Below, piece by piece: positions 22,536 through 32,790 of a stretch of DNA of 64,000 bases (its first letter is position 1; every line of letters starts with the position of its first letter). The translations under genes and the position numbers were made by a program. The notes below the pieces were generated by a model. The model was given only the letters and a program-made list of their open reading frames with translations, had not been told where the DNA came from and ran no database searches. The stretch is from Cephalotrichum gorgonifer. Taxonomy: Eukaryota; Ascomycota; Sordariomycetes; Microascales; Microascaceae. The stretch lies in the NCBI GenBank assembly GCA_900312665.1, contig ONZQ02000009.1, positions 248,001 to 312,000 of the forward strand, in the 5' to 3' direction.

Positions 22536-23208
22536 CGTGAGTGGTGAGTTGCGATTGGTGAAATGAGAAATGTGCCGAGGAAATAAATACGGGCGGATGA
22601 GAGGATAGCTCTATTGCGGTGACCTCAGTTTCGAGTAATTCCGTTCTCCGTATATCCCCAGATGGTCACAGGCTGCAGGGGTGGTGGTGGGGTCGCTCAG
22701 AGTCACTCAAACCAGGCTGGGCAAAATCAAATGGCTTCACCGAAATTTCCTGTCGGTGAGGGTTTTCGTGGGGTGAGTTTTGGGCCCGGGAGAGAACGGC
22801 GCCGCGGGGCCGCGGGTTTAACTCGGGAACCTCCAGCCGGCTTTAGGCCCGGCCAGCGCCCAGCTTCTCCCAACAAATAATATCACTCGGTACCAATGCT
22901 CCGTCCCCAAGTGCCGCTTTACGTAAGCGCATAAGCGCATCCTTGTCAACGGCCAGCACCCGTCAGAACTTCCGAACACCCGACAGTCGAGCGAGTTCTC
23001 CCGTCCAAAGCCGGAAGGAGTCGAGCTTTTTATTTTCCCAATTCCCCCCCCTTCCAATTGTCACAGGCAATAATTCCTGTTGCAGCTGCATCTCCGTAAT
23101 ACCAGGACCGAGGTTAAAACAACCACGCCACTTACACGATCTGGAATCCCACCCCAATTCCTGACTAATAATATCTCCCCCCCCTCGGTCATTACTCCTC
23201 ACTTCACA
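22536..23208. other. divergent promoter region, RPC11 / fumarase
   Basis: A 673-bp head-to-head spacer. There are C-rich tracts near 23046-23054 and 23176-23185 just upstream of the fumarase start. No coding signal was seen. Confidence 0.6.
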
Positions 23209-24973
23209 ATGCGCGCCAGCGTCCGTCTCCTCGCCCTTGGCGGATCCGTAACTCCCCGGACGACCGCGAGACTACTCACCACCACCACCACCACCACCAC
23301 CCAGAGGTTAACCGCCGCGAGACCAATCCGACGCAGCCTGCACACCACCATCGCCAGGATGGCCGCCACGAGGACTGAGTCGGACGCCTTTGGCGAGATC
23401 CAGGTCGCGGCCGATAAGTACTGGGGCGCCCAGACCGAGCGTTCGCTGTCCAACTTCAACATCAACCAGCCCCAGGACCGCATGCCCCTCCCCATCGTCA
23501 AGGCCTTTGGTATCCTCAAGGGCGCCGCTGCTACGGTTAACATGCGATACGGGCTGGGTATGTAAAGATCACTGTCTCAATACACCCTCACCATTCACCA
23601 ACCGTGCCCCTGGTTTATTACCTCTCGCGACTAACACTGGAACCCTCCCCCCCCTTCCATAGACCCCGCAATCGGCAAGGCCATCCAGCAGGCCGCCGCC
23701 GAGGTCGCTGACGGCAAGCTCAACGACCACTTCCCCCTCGTCGTCTGGCAGACCGGCTCGGGCACGCAGTCCAACATGAACGCCAACGAGGTCATCTCCA
23801 ACCGCGCCATCGAGCTCCTCGGCGGCGAGAAGGGCACCAAGAAGCCCGTCCACCCCAACGACCACGTCAACCGCAGCGCCTCGTCCAACGACACCTTCCC
23901 CACCGTCATGCACATCGCCGCCGTCCTCGAGCTCGAGGGCTCCCTCCTCCCCGCCCTCCGCAGCCTCCGCGACGCCCTCAAGGCCAAGGTCGACGACTTC
24001 GAGGCCCGCGGCATCATCAAGATCGGCCGCACCCACCTCCAGGACGCCACCCCGCTCACCCTCGCCCAGGAGTTCTCCGGCTACGTCGCCCAGCTCGACT
24101 CGTGCGCCAAGCGCGTCGAGTCCAGCCTGCCCGACCTCAGGCTCCTCGCCCAGGGCGGCACCGCCGTCGGCACGGGCATCAACACCTTCGTCGGCTTCGC
24201 CGAGGCCATAGCCGAGGAGGTGTCCAAGATGACGGGCACCGAGTTCAAGACGGCCCCCAACAAGTTCGAGGTCCTCGCCGCCCACGACGCCGTCGTCCAG
24301 GCCCACGGCTCCCTCAACACCCTCGCCGGCTCCCTCACCAAGATCGCCCAGGACGTCCGCTACCTCGGCAGCGGGCCCCGCTGCGGCCTCGGCGAGCTGA
24401 GCCTGCCCGAGAACGAGCCCGGCAGCAGCATCATGCCCGGCAAGGTCAACCCCACGCAGTGCGAGGCCCTGACCATGGTGTGCGCCCAGGTCATGGGCAA
24501 CAACGTCGCCGCCTCCATCGGCGGCATGAACGGCCAGTTCGAGCTCAACGTGTACAAGCCCCTCATCATCTCGAACCTGCTGCACAGCGTGCGCCTGCTC
24601 TCCGACGGCATGCGCTCGTTTGAGAAGAACCTGGTCGTCGGTCTACAGGCGAACGAGGACAAGATCGCCAGCATCATGAAGGAGTCGTACGTGTTTTCTC
24701 TCTCTCTCTCTCTCTCTCGTCCCCTTCCCCCCCTTTTCCCCTTCCTTCCTCATGCGTATGTCTTCGCTAACTCGGCCCCCCAGTCTCATGCTCGTCACCT
24801 GCCTCAACCCCAAGATCGGCTACGACATGGCCTCCAAGGTCGCCAAGAACGCCCACAAGAAGGGCCTCACCCTTAAGGAGAGCGCCCTCGAGCTGAACGC
24901 GCTGACGGAGGCCGAGTTCGACGAGCTCGTCAAGCCCGAGCTCATGATCGGGCCCAAGCCCTACAAGGCGTAA
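23209..24973 (+). CDS. fum1: fumarate hydratase, class II
   Basis: It hydrates fumarate to L-malate in the TCA cycle; cytosolic fumarase also has a DNA-damage role in yeast and animals. The 520-aa protein comes from exons 23209-23557, 23663-24686 and 24784-24973. The first 50 residues are an Arg/Ser/Thr-rich mitochondrial presequence containing an eight-threonine run encoded by an ACC microsatellite. A second in-frame ATG (23359, MAATRTESDAFG) starts exactly at the mature enzyme, suggesting cytosolic forms by alternative initiation. Conserved blocks: YWGAQTERSL, VWQTGSGTQSNMNANEVISNR, HPNDHVNRSASSNDTFPT, and the signature GSSIMPGKVNP with the catalytic-loop serine. Intron 2 holds a (CT)n tract. 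Identity is certain at family level. Confidence 0.97.
23276..23301 (+). repeat. ACC microsatellite in fumarase presequence
   Basis: About eight ACC units encode consecutive threonines within the mitochondrial targeting region of fumarase. Length change in multiples of three would be tolerated by the frame. Confidence 0.9.
24697..24718. repeat. (CT)n microsatellite in fumarase intron 2
   Basis: Eleven CT units lie just inside the 5' splice site of the second fumarase intron. Confidence 0.9.
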
Positions 24974-25533
24974 GCGGGCGGTAGCAGTCCCCGGCGCTAG
25001 TCCCCGTCGTCTTAAAGTGTGTGTAGGAGATAAAAAGGAGACCAAAGAAATTTCTGCGAAAGCTTGTTGGTAGTAGATGAGCTGGAAAGAAAAAGGGGGG
25101 AACTTAAAAGGAGCGAGGTGGAGAGATTTACAAAGTGTAGCATTTGCGTGAGCGGATATATAGGTCGGTTAGAGGGCGTCATTTTGTGTAAGAAGTAATT
25201 TTGTATCTTCAACTAGCCCTTCCTTCATCATCACCCACTGCTCTTACTCGTATTTAGTCGTGAGACTTTCCGGACATTCTGCTGCATTAATAGGCTTCGC
25301 GGTTCCCCGATACTACCCGCTATTGTTCCGCTTAGGGTGAGAGAGACTACGTTACACGTACTAATGGATGAGCTTCTGATCGTGATTATATTGACTTCGT
25401 TAAAATCGTGCTAATTCACCCATGAATACCCTTCCTCTTACGTTACGTACAATCTGCCTTCCATCGTCTCACCCCTCATTATTCAATGCCTTTTCTCCCT
25501 CTCCCTCTCCCTCTCCCTCTCGCCAGCCTCAGT
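24974..25533. other. intergenic between convergent genes
   Basis: This is the tail-to-tail spacer between fumarase and aldehyde dehydrogenase. It ends in a (CTCCCT)n tract at 25495-25520. No gene was recognised. Confidence 0.6.
25495..25520. repeat. (CTCCCT)n microsatellite
   Basis: Four full hexamer units lie just beyond the stop codon of the aldehyde dehydrogenase gene, in its presumed 3' UTR. Confidence 0.9.
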
Positions 25534-27386
25534 CTAGTAGACGACGGGAGGTCCCAGGTTGATGCACACGGACTTGGTCTGGGTGTAGTTCGCCAGGGCA
25601 GCCTCGCCGAGCTCGCGGCCGATACCGGACTCCTTGTAACCGCCGAAGGGCTGCTGGTGGTGGAGAACGTTGCTGAGAGTCGTTAGCACACAGAGGTTCG
25701 ATTACAACAGGTCAAGGGTGGGTGAGGGCGGTTTAACACAAGGGTTGGGGTTGGGGGCTTGGGGGGGGTGTTAAAACCAGGGCAACAGGGAGAAGGGGAG
25801 ACATACTAGCAGTTCACCCACACGGTACCGGCGTGGAGAGCGTTCGAGACGCGGATGGCAGTGGTCAGGTCCTTGGTGTGGACAGCGGCAGCGAGGCCGT
25901 AGGTCGACTCGTTGCCGAGCCCAATGACCTCCTCCTCATCCTTGAACTTGGCAATGGCGCACACGGGGCCGAAGATCTCCTCCTGCATGATCTTCATCTC
26001 AGGCTTGACGTTGCTGAAGATGGTAGGCTTGATGAAGTAGCCCTTGTCGCCCTCCCTCTCACCACCAACCTCGACTGTCGCGCCCTCCGACTTGCCGGAC
26101 TCGATGTACCCCATGATGCGGTCGTACTGGAGCTGGCTGATCTGGGGCCCCTGGAAGGTTGCCTCATCGAAGGGGTCGCCGACCTTGGTGTTGTTCGCCC
26201 TCTTCTTGAAGGCCTCGAGGAACTTGTCGTAAATACCCTCCTGCACATAGATCCTCGTACCGGCGCAGCAGCACTGGCCGTGGTTGTAGTAGATGCCGAA
26301 GTTGACCCACTCGATGGTGGCGTCGATGTCGGCGTCGTTGAAGACGATGTTGGGCGACTTGCCACCAAGCTCAAGAGTCACCTTCTTGAGGTTCGAGGCG
26401 GCCGCCGCCTTCATGATGGCGCGGCCAACAAGGGTCGATCCGGTGAAGGCCACCTTGTCGACGTCCATGTGCTCGGCGATGGCGGCTCCCGCCGTCTTGC
26501 CGAAGCCGGAGATGATGTTAAGCACACCAGGGGGGAAGCCAGCCTCCTTGACGAGGTTGGCGAATACGAGGGCAGAGAGGGGGGTCTGCTCGGCCGTCTT
26601 CATGACAATGGTGTTACCAGTAGCGAGGGCGGGGCCGATCTTCCAGGCGAACATGAGCAGGGGGAAGTTCCAGGGGATGATCTGGCCGCAGACACCGATC
26701 TAGACAGGGTGGATTGATCCCCAAGTTAGTCAAGTTTACGAGTGGCCACGCGTTTGGCCCTTGATATATTCGACTGGAGGCCAAGGGAAGGGGGGGTGAA
26801 GGACAACTACCCAGCGATTGGGCCTCTAGAGAAACTTACCGGCTCCTGGCGAGTGTAGTTCAGCTTGCCGGGATCAATATCCAGCGTCTTTCCCTCGATC
26901 TTGTCGGCCCAGCCGCCATAGTACCGGAGGCACCCGATGACGGCGCCGACGTCGCCCCTCGCGTTGCCGATAGACTTGCCGTTGTCGAGGGACTCGACGG
27001 CGGCGAGAAGCTCCTTGTTCGCCTCGGCGAGGTCGGCGAGCTTGAGGAGAAGGCGGCCACGCTCCTGGGGAGGAACGGCGCGCCAGGTGGTGGTGTAGGC
27101 CTTGCGGGCGGCGGCTACGGCGAGGTCGACATCGGCGGCCGTGGCCTCGCAGACGGAGGTGATGACCTCCTCAGTAGAGGGGTTTATGACGTCGAACTTG
27201 GTCTTGTTGACACCCTCAACCCACTCATTGTTGATGAAGCTGGGGGAGTTTATACATGTCAGTGGGGGAGTTACACGGTGGGATGGGCCAGGGAAAGGGT
27301 GGGAGGGGAGGGTATAGAACTCACAGGCCGATGGGCTGCTTGTAGGGCCCAGTGAGGGGGGTGGACACCTCAGCGACGAGAGACAT
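25534..27386 (-). CDS. aldehyde dehydrogenase (NAD(P)+), ALDH1/2 type
   Basis: A 497-aa enzyme oxidising aldehydes to acids, probably acetaldehyde to acetate in ethanol and C2 metabolism, from exons 27325-27386, 26840-27239, 25807-26699 and 25534-25672. The N-terminus (MSLVAEVSTPLTGPYKQPIGLFINNEWVEG) has no clear mitochondrial presequence, so a cytosolic location is inferred. Conserved elements: PWNFPLLMFAWKIGPAL, nucleotide motif FTGSTLVG, catalytic general base E264 (LELGGKSP), nucleophile C298 in GQCCCAGTR, EEIFGPV, and QPFGGYKESGIGRELG. The C-terminal exon YNVLHHQQPFGG was found by splicing out an intron whose donor sits right after an in-frame TAG. The closest characterised relatives are fungal aldA-like enzymes; other aldehydes are possible substrates. 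Confidence 0.95.
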
Positions 27387-28073
27387 GATGTAGGTATTGA
27401 GTGACGACAGGAGGATATAGGAAGGTTATGGGGAGAGGGTATATCGTGAGATCAGTACGGGTATGCTGTGGTTAAGAACCAATTGTACTGGGGTTGCTTT
27501 ATTGGGAGAGGAGAGGAGTGTGTGTTGAGAGAGGATGAGATGGGGTAAAAGGAGAATAAAACAATGGGTCTCAACAGTCAGTCAAAGGGAAGAGAAGAGA
27601 AGACTGGATGAAGAAGAAGAGGGGAAAGCAGTTACTTCTCCACCGGGTTAAATTCCCACATCCAGATGTCTAGCGTGTCCTCGTGCTACTTTGGCCCGAA
27701 GGAGGTGCGATTACGCGAGCTCCTGCCTCCTTGTCTCGTGGAGCTCGTTACGAGTACCGTACCCCTCCCCTTGTGTCACTACATAACTTGTACTCGGAGC
27801 CGCAACGCGGATCCGCACTAGTGAGGATCCGGCGCGCCGAAGTCAAAAAGCGGGGAGGAGGGGGGGAAGGTGAGGCATTGGTTATAAATCGATAAAGTAG
27901 AGAGGTGGGGTGGAGAAGCTACCAACTGGTGCACTCGTACAGGTACTCGTACCAGTACCGTCTACGATGCTGCATTCTTGGTTCACTTGAAACGAATATC
28001 ATGATACTGCCAGCCACCTCTCTCTGCCGACCAATACGTCGAATATACCGACGGTGTATTTAAGGATGGGGTA

Positions 28074-28077
<4 letters not shown>

Positions 28078-28106
<29 letters not shown>
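28078..28106. repeat. (TG)n microsatellite
   Basis: A perfect run of about 14 TG units lies in intergenic DNA. Confidence 0.95.
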
Positions 28107-28109
<3 letters not shown>

Positions 28110-28714
28110 CAAGCGGATACAACTACAAAAAAGATACGGTACACACGTGCGGGGTGTGGGAAAGGGGGCGCGGGGTAAAGCGGAAGGAGCAACTGAGCCA
28201 TCCAATACACGACCTCATAGGGATGGATGTCCGGGCAGTGCTGCATCATTCCTTGCCACTTTGTTCCATCTCCCCGGCATTCGTTACTCGAAGCTCGATG
28301 GGCATCCGCAACTCTTAACAACCCAATCAGCCACCCTGCTGGTCTCGGCCGTCCTGCCGATCTAGATCGGCATGATCGCTCACAAAACCACCAGTCAGTT
28401 TTCCCTAAATCTTCAAGAACAAAGTGCTGACCACTGCTTTTCCTCTTACCCGTCTTACCCCCACCCAACCTCCCAACATAAAACTCCCCTCTTCATGTTC
28501 CGGCCTGGTTGTCCCCCACCATGTCAATGCCTAGGTCTGGGCCCCCCGTGGGTCCGCAACCTGGGTACGGCCTAACCCACCCTCCGCTGATGCCGGCTAG
28601 AATACGCGACAGACAACGTGGATTTCTGCGACGCCCCGCTTCTCCGCCGACGACTAGGGACCCACCTGTTGCCTTCGGTTCATTCGATGATGTAAAATAG
28701 AAAAGAGCAAACTC

Positions 28715-28728
28715 CGAGTACGTACTCG
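28715..28728. repeat. 14-bp perfect palindrome CGAGTACGTACTCG
   Basis: Two inverted CGAGTAC half-sites abut here, followed at once by another TACC. The half-site recurs widely between genes in this window, so this may be a dimeric protein-binding site. No bound factor is known from the sequence. Confidence 0.5.
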
Positions 28729-29399
28729 TACCAGTCAATTGGTCGCGCTAGTGAGGACCGACCGTCGGTCGAACACTAAAGCGAGAGCGAGGTACCTCTC
28801 GCCGCCTTCGGTCACAACTCTTGAGGCACTTTCCCCGACGGCCTCTTATCGTCCAGGGACCAATATTCGGAAGTTTTCGTAAATGAAGTGCTCCCTTGGC
28901 AATGGTACTGGCCGGCATCGGCTCCGAAGTGTGTCGGACTCTCAAGTGCTCCCTCCTCGTGTCGAGACATCTTCATCACCTTCGAATTTTGTAGAAACGC
29001 ATTGTTTAGCAGATGATTGGTCCATCTCTTGAACTTGTATTAGATATATCGCCGAATCTGCCTCCATGCTATCCCTATCCTCTCTATTCGTTCCCCACCG
29101 CCAGACAAGAAAAACGGTACCCCCTATCAAAGCACGTGAAAGACGTTCCCAATCTCCATGCAAGCGCGCCGTCCAAGAGTGCACAGAACCATCCACCCCG
29201 AAAACGCCGATGCAAAAACCCAATGAACCCCTCAAACGATAGTAGTACCCCCCCCCGTTTCCTATCCAAAATAGAGTAAACCCTTAACCCTCAGCTGCCG
29301 CAATATGAGACCCAACGCCGTACGGATAGTGCAAACTCAGACACCCTCAAAAAAAAGGACGCCAATACCATCAAAAGAAATCCTCTCTCTCACCCCTGC

Positions 29400-31426
29400 C
29401 TACAGGAACGTTATCCCTGGGGCAAAACTGTGCACAAACTTGGGCGGGTCGGGCGGCGTCTGGACCGTGATCCGGGGCGAGGCGTCCGCTCGTAAATTAG
29501 ACTCGGGAGTGACAGTGGCCGCGGTGGCTTCATCCCCGTCCCCTTCACCTGTCGTCTCCCCTGCTGCCTCTCCCTGCTTCTCAGGCCCAGGCGCTGGACA
29601 CTCCTCCCTCGACCCGGTCGGCACGACCCCACCGCCGATCCTCGCCCAGAACATCTGCTCCCTCAGCCTGACGCTCTCCTCCCAGCCCGCCTTCTCCTCG
29701 CTCTCCTCATCACCCCCAGCCCTCCAGTGCCCGTCCTTTACGATCCTCAGGAATCCCAGGAAGTCGCATGTCGACCGTACGCGTGCGAGACAGTATCCGC
29801 AGAGCGGGTACCTCTGGGCCGACTCTGACTCGCTCGTCCGGAAGCGGTGCGTCCTCAGATGGGCGTCGTCTTTCTTCGTCTCACCGCATAGCGCGCAGGG
29901 GTAATGCTGCGGGCTTGGCGCCGCCGGTATGATAGGGACCGCGGGCGCGGGCTCTACTACCATAGTCCCGTCCGCTATCGCGGTCAAGACACTCCGCCGC
30001 GCGAGCCACGAGAGCCCCGGCGCCGTGTCGAGGCGAAGAGTCGGCTCAATGTCCTCTACTAGCACGCGCTTGAAGAACTTGGTGTCCTTCAGAGGCCCCG
30101 CTGGGGTGACCGGCGCCTGCGGGGAGGACGGGGCAGAGGTGAGACCTCCGGGGAGGGACGACGTCGAGGGGGTCGACGAGTGCGTGTTTGTGGGGCCCGA
30201 TACCTCACTCAGACCTAGAGTTAGGCTCTTGACGTTGATCCCGCTAAGCGACGACGACGACGTCCGGTTCCCGGCCCGGTTCCTGGTCGTCCTCGCCAGC
30301 AACTTGAAATCCTCGTAGGCCGCAACGTCCGTCCTTAGGACGGGCTGGATGAGCTGTGTAAAACTAGTGGGATATGCCGGCGAGACGGGTTCGGCCAATG
30401 GCGAGGCCGGTGGGTGTGACTCGCTGGGGTCTCTCCCCTGAACACTGGCGGCGCCATCGAACTTGCTCCCACCGCCGGGCGTCGACGGCGCCGTGAGGTT
30501 CGTCTGGTCATCCCGGTCTGCCGTCATCTGTTCCATGACGGCCTTGAGCTCCGCAAGCTGCTCCTGCTGCGACTGCAGCAAGCCTTCCGTGTCGGTGACC
30601 TGCTCCCTCAATATAGCGTTCCGCTTCTCCAACTCCGTCTGTTTCTGTAGCGCCTCTTCCTTGACCGTCACGACCATCTTGTTTGCTTCCTCGAATAACG
30701 CCGTCGTTAGGTTCTCTAGCTCGAGCTCGATCCTCCTGGTCTCCTTCTCTGCGGCTTCGCGCAACCTTCTCTCCTCCGCCGCCTTGGCCGAAAGCGCGCG
30801 CTTCTCCGCCTCGACCGTCCCCCGCCGCACCCATATGTCGCCCGCGAGCATCTCGCGCTGCGACTCCGCCAGGGCCTCGAGTTGCCGTGTGCGTTCGCGG
30901 GCCTGTTCTAGCTCCTGCCGCATAGATGACAGGGCGTTATCGAGTGTTGTTTGGTGGTTGATGGCCCGGATGAGCTTCGTGCTCAGAGCCGTAACCTCAT
31001 CCTGAGCCTCTCCGTCCATGTCACCGCCGTCGCCGTTCACTGAGTGGCTGGGTGCGCGTGTCCGAGGGTCGGGGAGCGTGGTGAGGTCGTCTTCATCGCT
31101 CAACGGCGATGGGGAGGTCGGGCGTATCGCGGGTGAGGAGTTGATCGAGAGAGGAAAGGAGAAATCGGGGAGGTGTGAGGTGGAGGGCGACCTGCCGTGG
31201 CCGCGACGCGCTGGGCGGCCGGGACTACCCGTAGGAGGAGACTTGGAGGGGACGGAAGATAGGGATCGGAAGTGGCCGAAGGGGCGACGGGCGGAAGGAG
31301 GAGATGCAGGTTGTTGGGAGTCAGACTCGTTTATGGCAGCCCAAGGCGGTGTGAGGCGAATGAAGCTGCGATCGTTAGGTTTTGAGTGGTATGAGGAGGG
31401 AAGTGAGTCGGCACTTACGCCTCCAT
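29400..31426 (-). CDS. Sec2-type Rab guanine nucleotide exchange factor
   Basis: Predicted exchange factor for the Sec4/Rab8 GTPase in exocytosis, acting on secretory vesicles and at hyphal tips. The 657-aa protein comes from an 8-bp first exon (31419-31426, MEA) and 29400-31365. The 8-bp exon was placed because the coding frame runs open upstream to the acceptor at 31366 and the only in-phase ATG with a GTAAGT donor is there, giving MEAFIRLTPPWAAINESDS. Residues about 125-295 form the long coiled coil; LELENLTTALFEEANKMV is the Sec2 GEF core. Pro/Ser-rich linkers follow. Around residues 490-540 lies a CxxC-x28-CxxC block (CALCGE ... CGYC) and a conserved-looking DFLGFLRIVKDGHW segment, which I associate with filamentous fungal Sec2 proteins. 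Start at the TTG of 31103 would lose about 90 residues. Confidence 0.9.
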
Positions 31427-32061
31427 TGCGACGAGTCGTGAGACCCTGAGGATAGTTCTGAGTCGCTGTCTCGGGCGTCCGAGGACAGGACTTGACCGCG
31501 AGTGGCGGGTTCCAAATACTCGTATCTGTTGACTCACTCTCTTACCGATATCAAGAGTATTTTTGTTCGAGAGCGGTGCGCTTGAGGGATATCGAGTCGT
31601 GGACCGATTCTCGGTGGCTGGGCGAAGCGACGAAGCCGGGTTGGTACGGAATGAAGCAGTCGGGTTCAAGATGTAATAAGATAAATCGTAAAGGAATTAA
31701 TTAATTACGCCGCGTTGGATATGGTAGAATCCGGGGCGCTGTCGTTATTATGGCGTAGTCTAAGATCGGGTAGCAAGAGAAGCCATGGCCGGCGTGATCG
31801 GAGCTGGAAGCTGGAAGAAGGAAGTGGCCAGGAAGGTTCCAGGATTGGGTAATGGGCGATATTGGGTCACGGCCCGTTCGGGTGGTGGTATGTAGCATTG
31901 ATTGGGGGGTTGGAGTATAATACTACGTTAATGGCCCATATCGATAGTACATGTGCTAAAGTACGTCTTACCTACTACATCCGGGAGGTGGGTGGTGCAT
32001 GCGTCGGGTGACGACCTCACGCTAACCGCCACCCTTACCGGGTCGTGCTTCCCTGCGATCT

Positions 32062-32080
32062 GCCCGCCCGCCCGCCCGCC
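32062..32080. repeat. (GCCC)n tract
   Basis: Four to five GCCC units occur in intergenic DNA, with no gene context beyond that. Confidence 0.85.
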
Positions 32081-32218
32081 TTTCAATGGTCAACCCAGTT
32101 CTTCATCAAGCTGACCAAGGGTCATAGTGGACCATTGCCCCGCCTGAATTCCCGTGGCATCGTGATGATGCTACACTAATAATACCCCGTATTAATACGG
32201 CATCAATCCCATGGATAA

Positions 32219-32275
32219 TACTCGTACTCGTATTACGAGTTTCAAGCTACTCGTATCGTATCGTATCGTACTCGT
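32219..32275. repeat. TACTCGTA / TCGTA repeat cluster
   Basis: Several direct and inverted copies of TACTCGTA and TCGTA lie within about 57 bp, including three consecutive TCGTA units. It is the densest instance of the dispersed motif described in the findings. Confidence 0.8.
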
Positions 32276-32790
32276 AAAATTACCCCAGTCGAGATAACCG
32301 TCGCCGATAAACGCCGGCGTTCCGACCCAACCAACAAGCGACGTTATGGCAAGCATCGACTATTGCGGTGGAAATACGCAGATTAGATGGGGAAGGCCAC
32401 TTTGGTTAGCTGGTTCCCTGTCTTGGCCGCTCCGACCGGAACGCGGAACCCAGAGACATTCCGTCGAAGTGGAAGGACGTGCGCCGTCCGGCGCCTATTC
32501 TGTGACTTGTTCTTACCATCTTCCAATTAGACTCGCTCTTGTCCACACACGGCTTCCATATACCTATCACCGTTTCATCACGGCGCGTACCGCCCCGGTA
32601 TATAGCTTGATCGAATTTGGTTCCCCATTCAGTGATCCTAAAAAAAAAACTTGTTCAAAGAGCTCCGAAGAGGCACCGTAGTTTTAGCTGTTCTCTATCT
32701 GAATACTCGTACTCGTCAATGTCTGCCAAAAATAGGCTATGTATGCTATCTGGAGGGGATACACCACCCCGGCTTACAAGTACAACCCAC

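Larger units (their letters stand above)
27387..29399. other. 2.0-kb intergenic region
   Basis: This holds the aldehyde dehydrogenase promoter and the 3' flank of the Sec2 gene. It includes a (TG)n microsatellite at 28078-28106, CGAGTA/TACTCG motifs near 27943-27961 and a perfect palindrome at 28715-28728. No frame with protein-like content was found. Confidence 0.55.
31427..32790. other. intergenic, no gene seen
   Basis: This lies upstream of Sec2 and downstream of the phosphoesterase. It contains TACTCGTA motifs at 31517-31526 and 32704-32716, a GCCC tract at 32062-32080 and a TCGTA-rich cluster at 32219-32275. No coding signal was seen. Confidence 0.55.

Noticed and set aside
23569..24585. 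Long 338-codon open frame on minus across fumarase
   Set aside because: It is antisense to firmly identified fumarase exons; Gly/Ala/Leu/Val/Asp-rich content is the usual product of reading GC3-rich coding DNA backwards.
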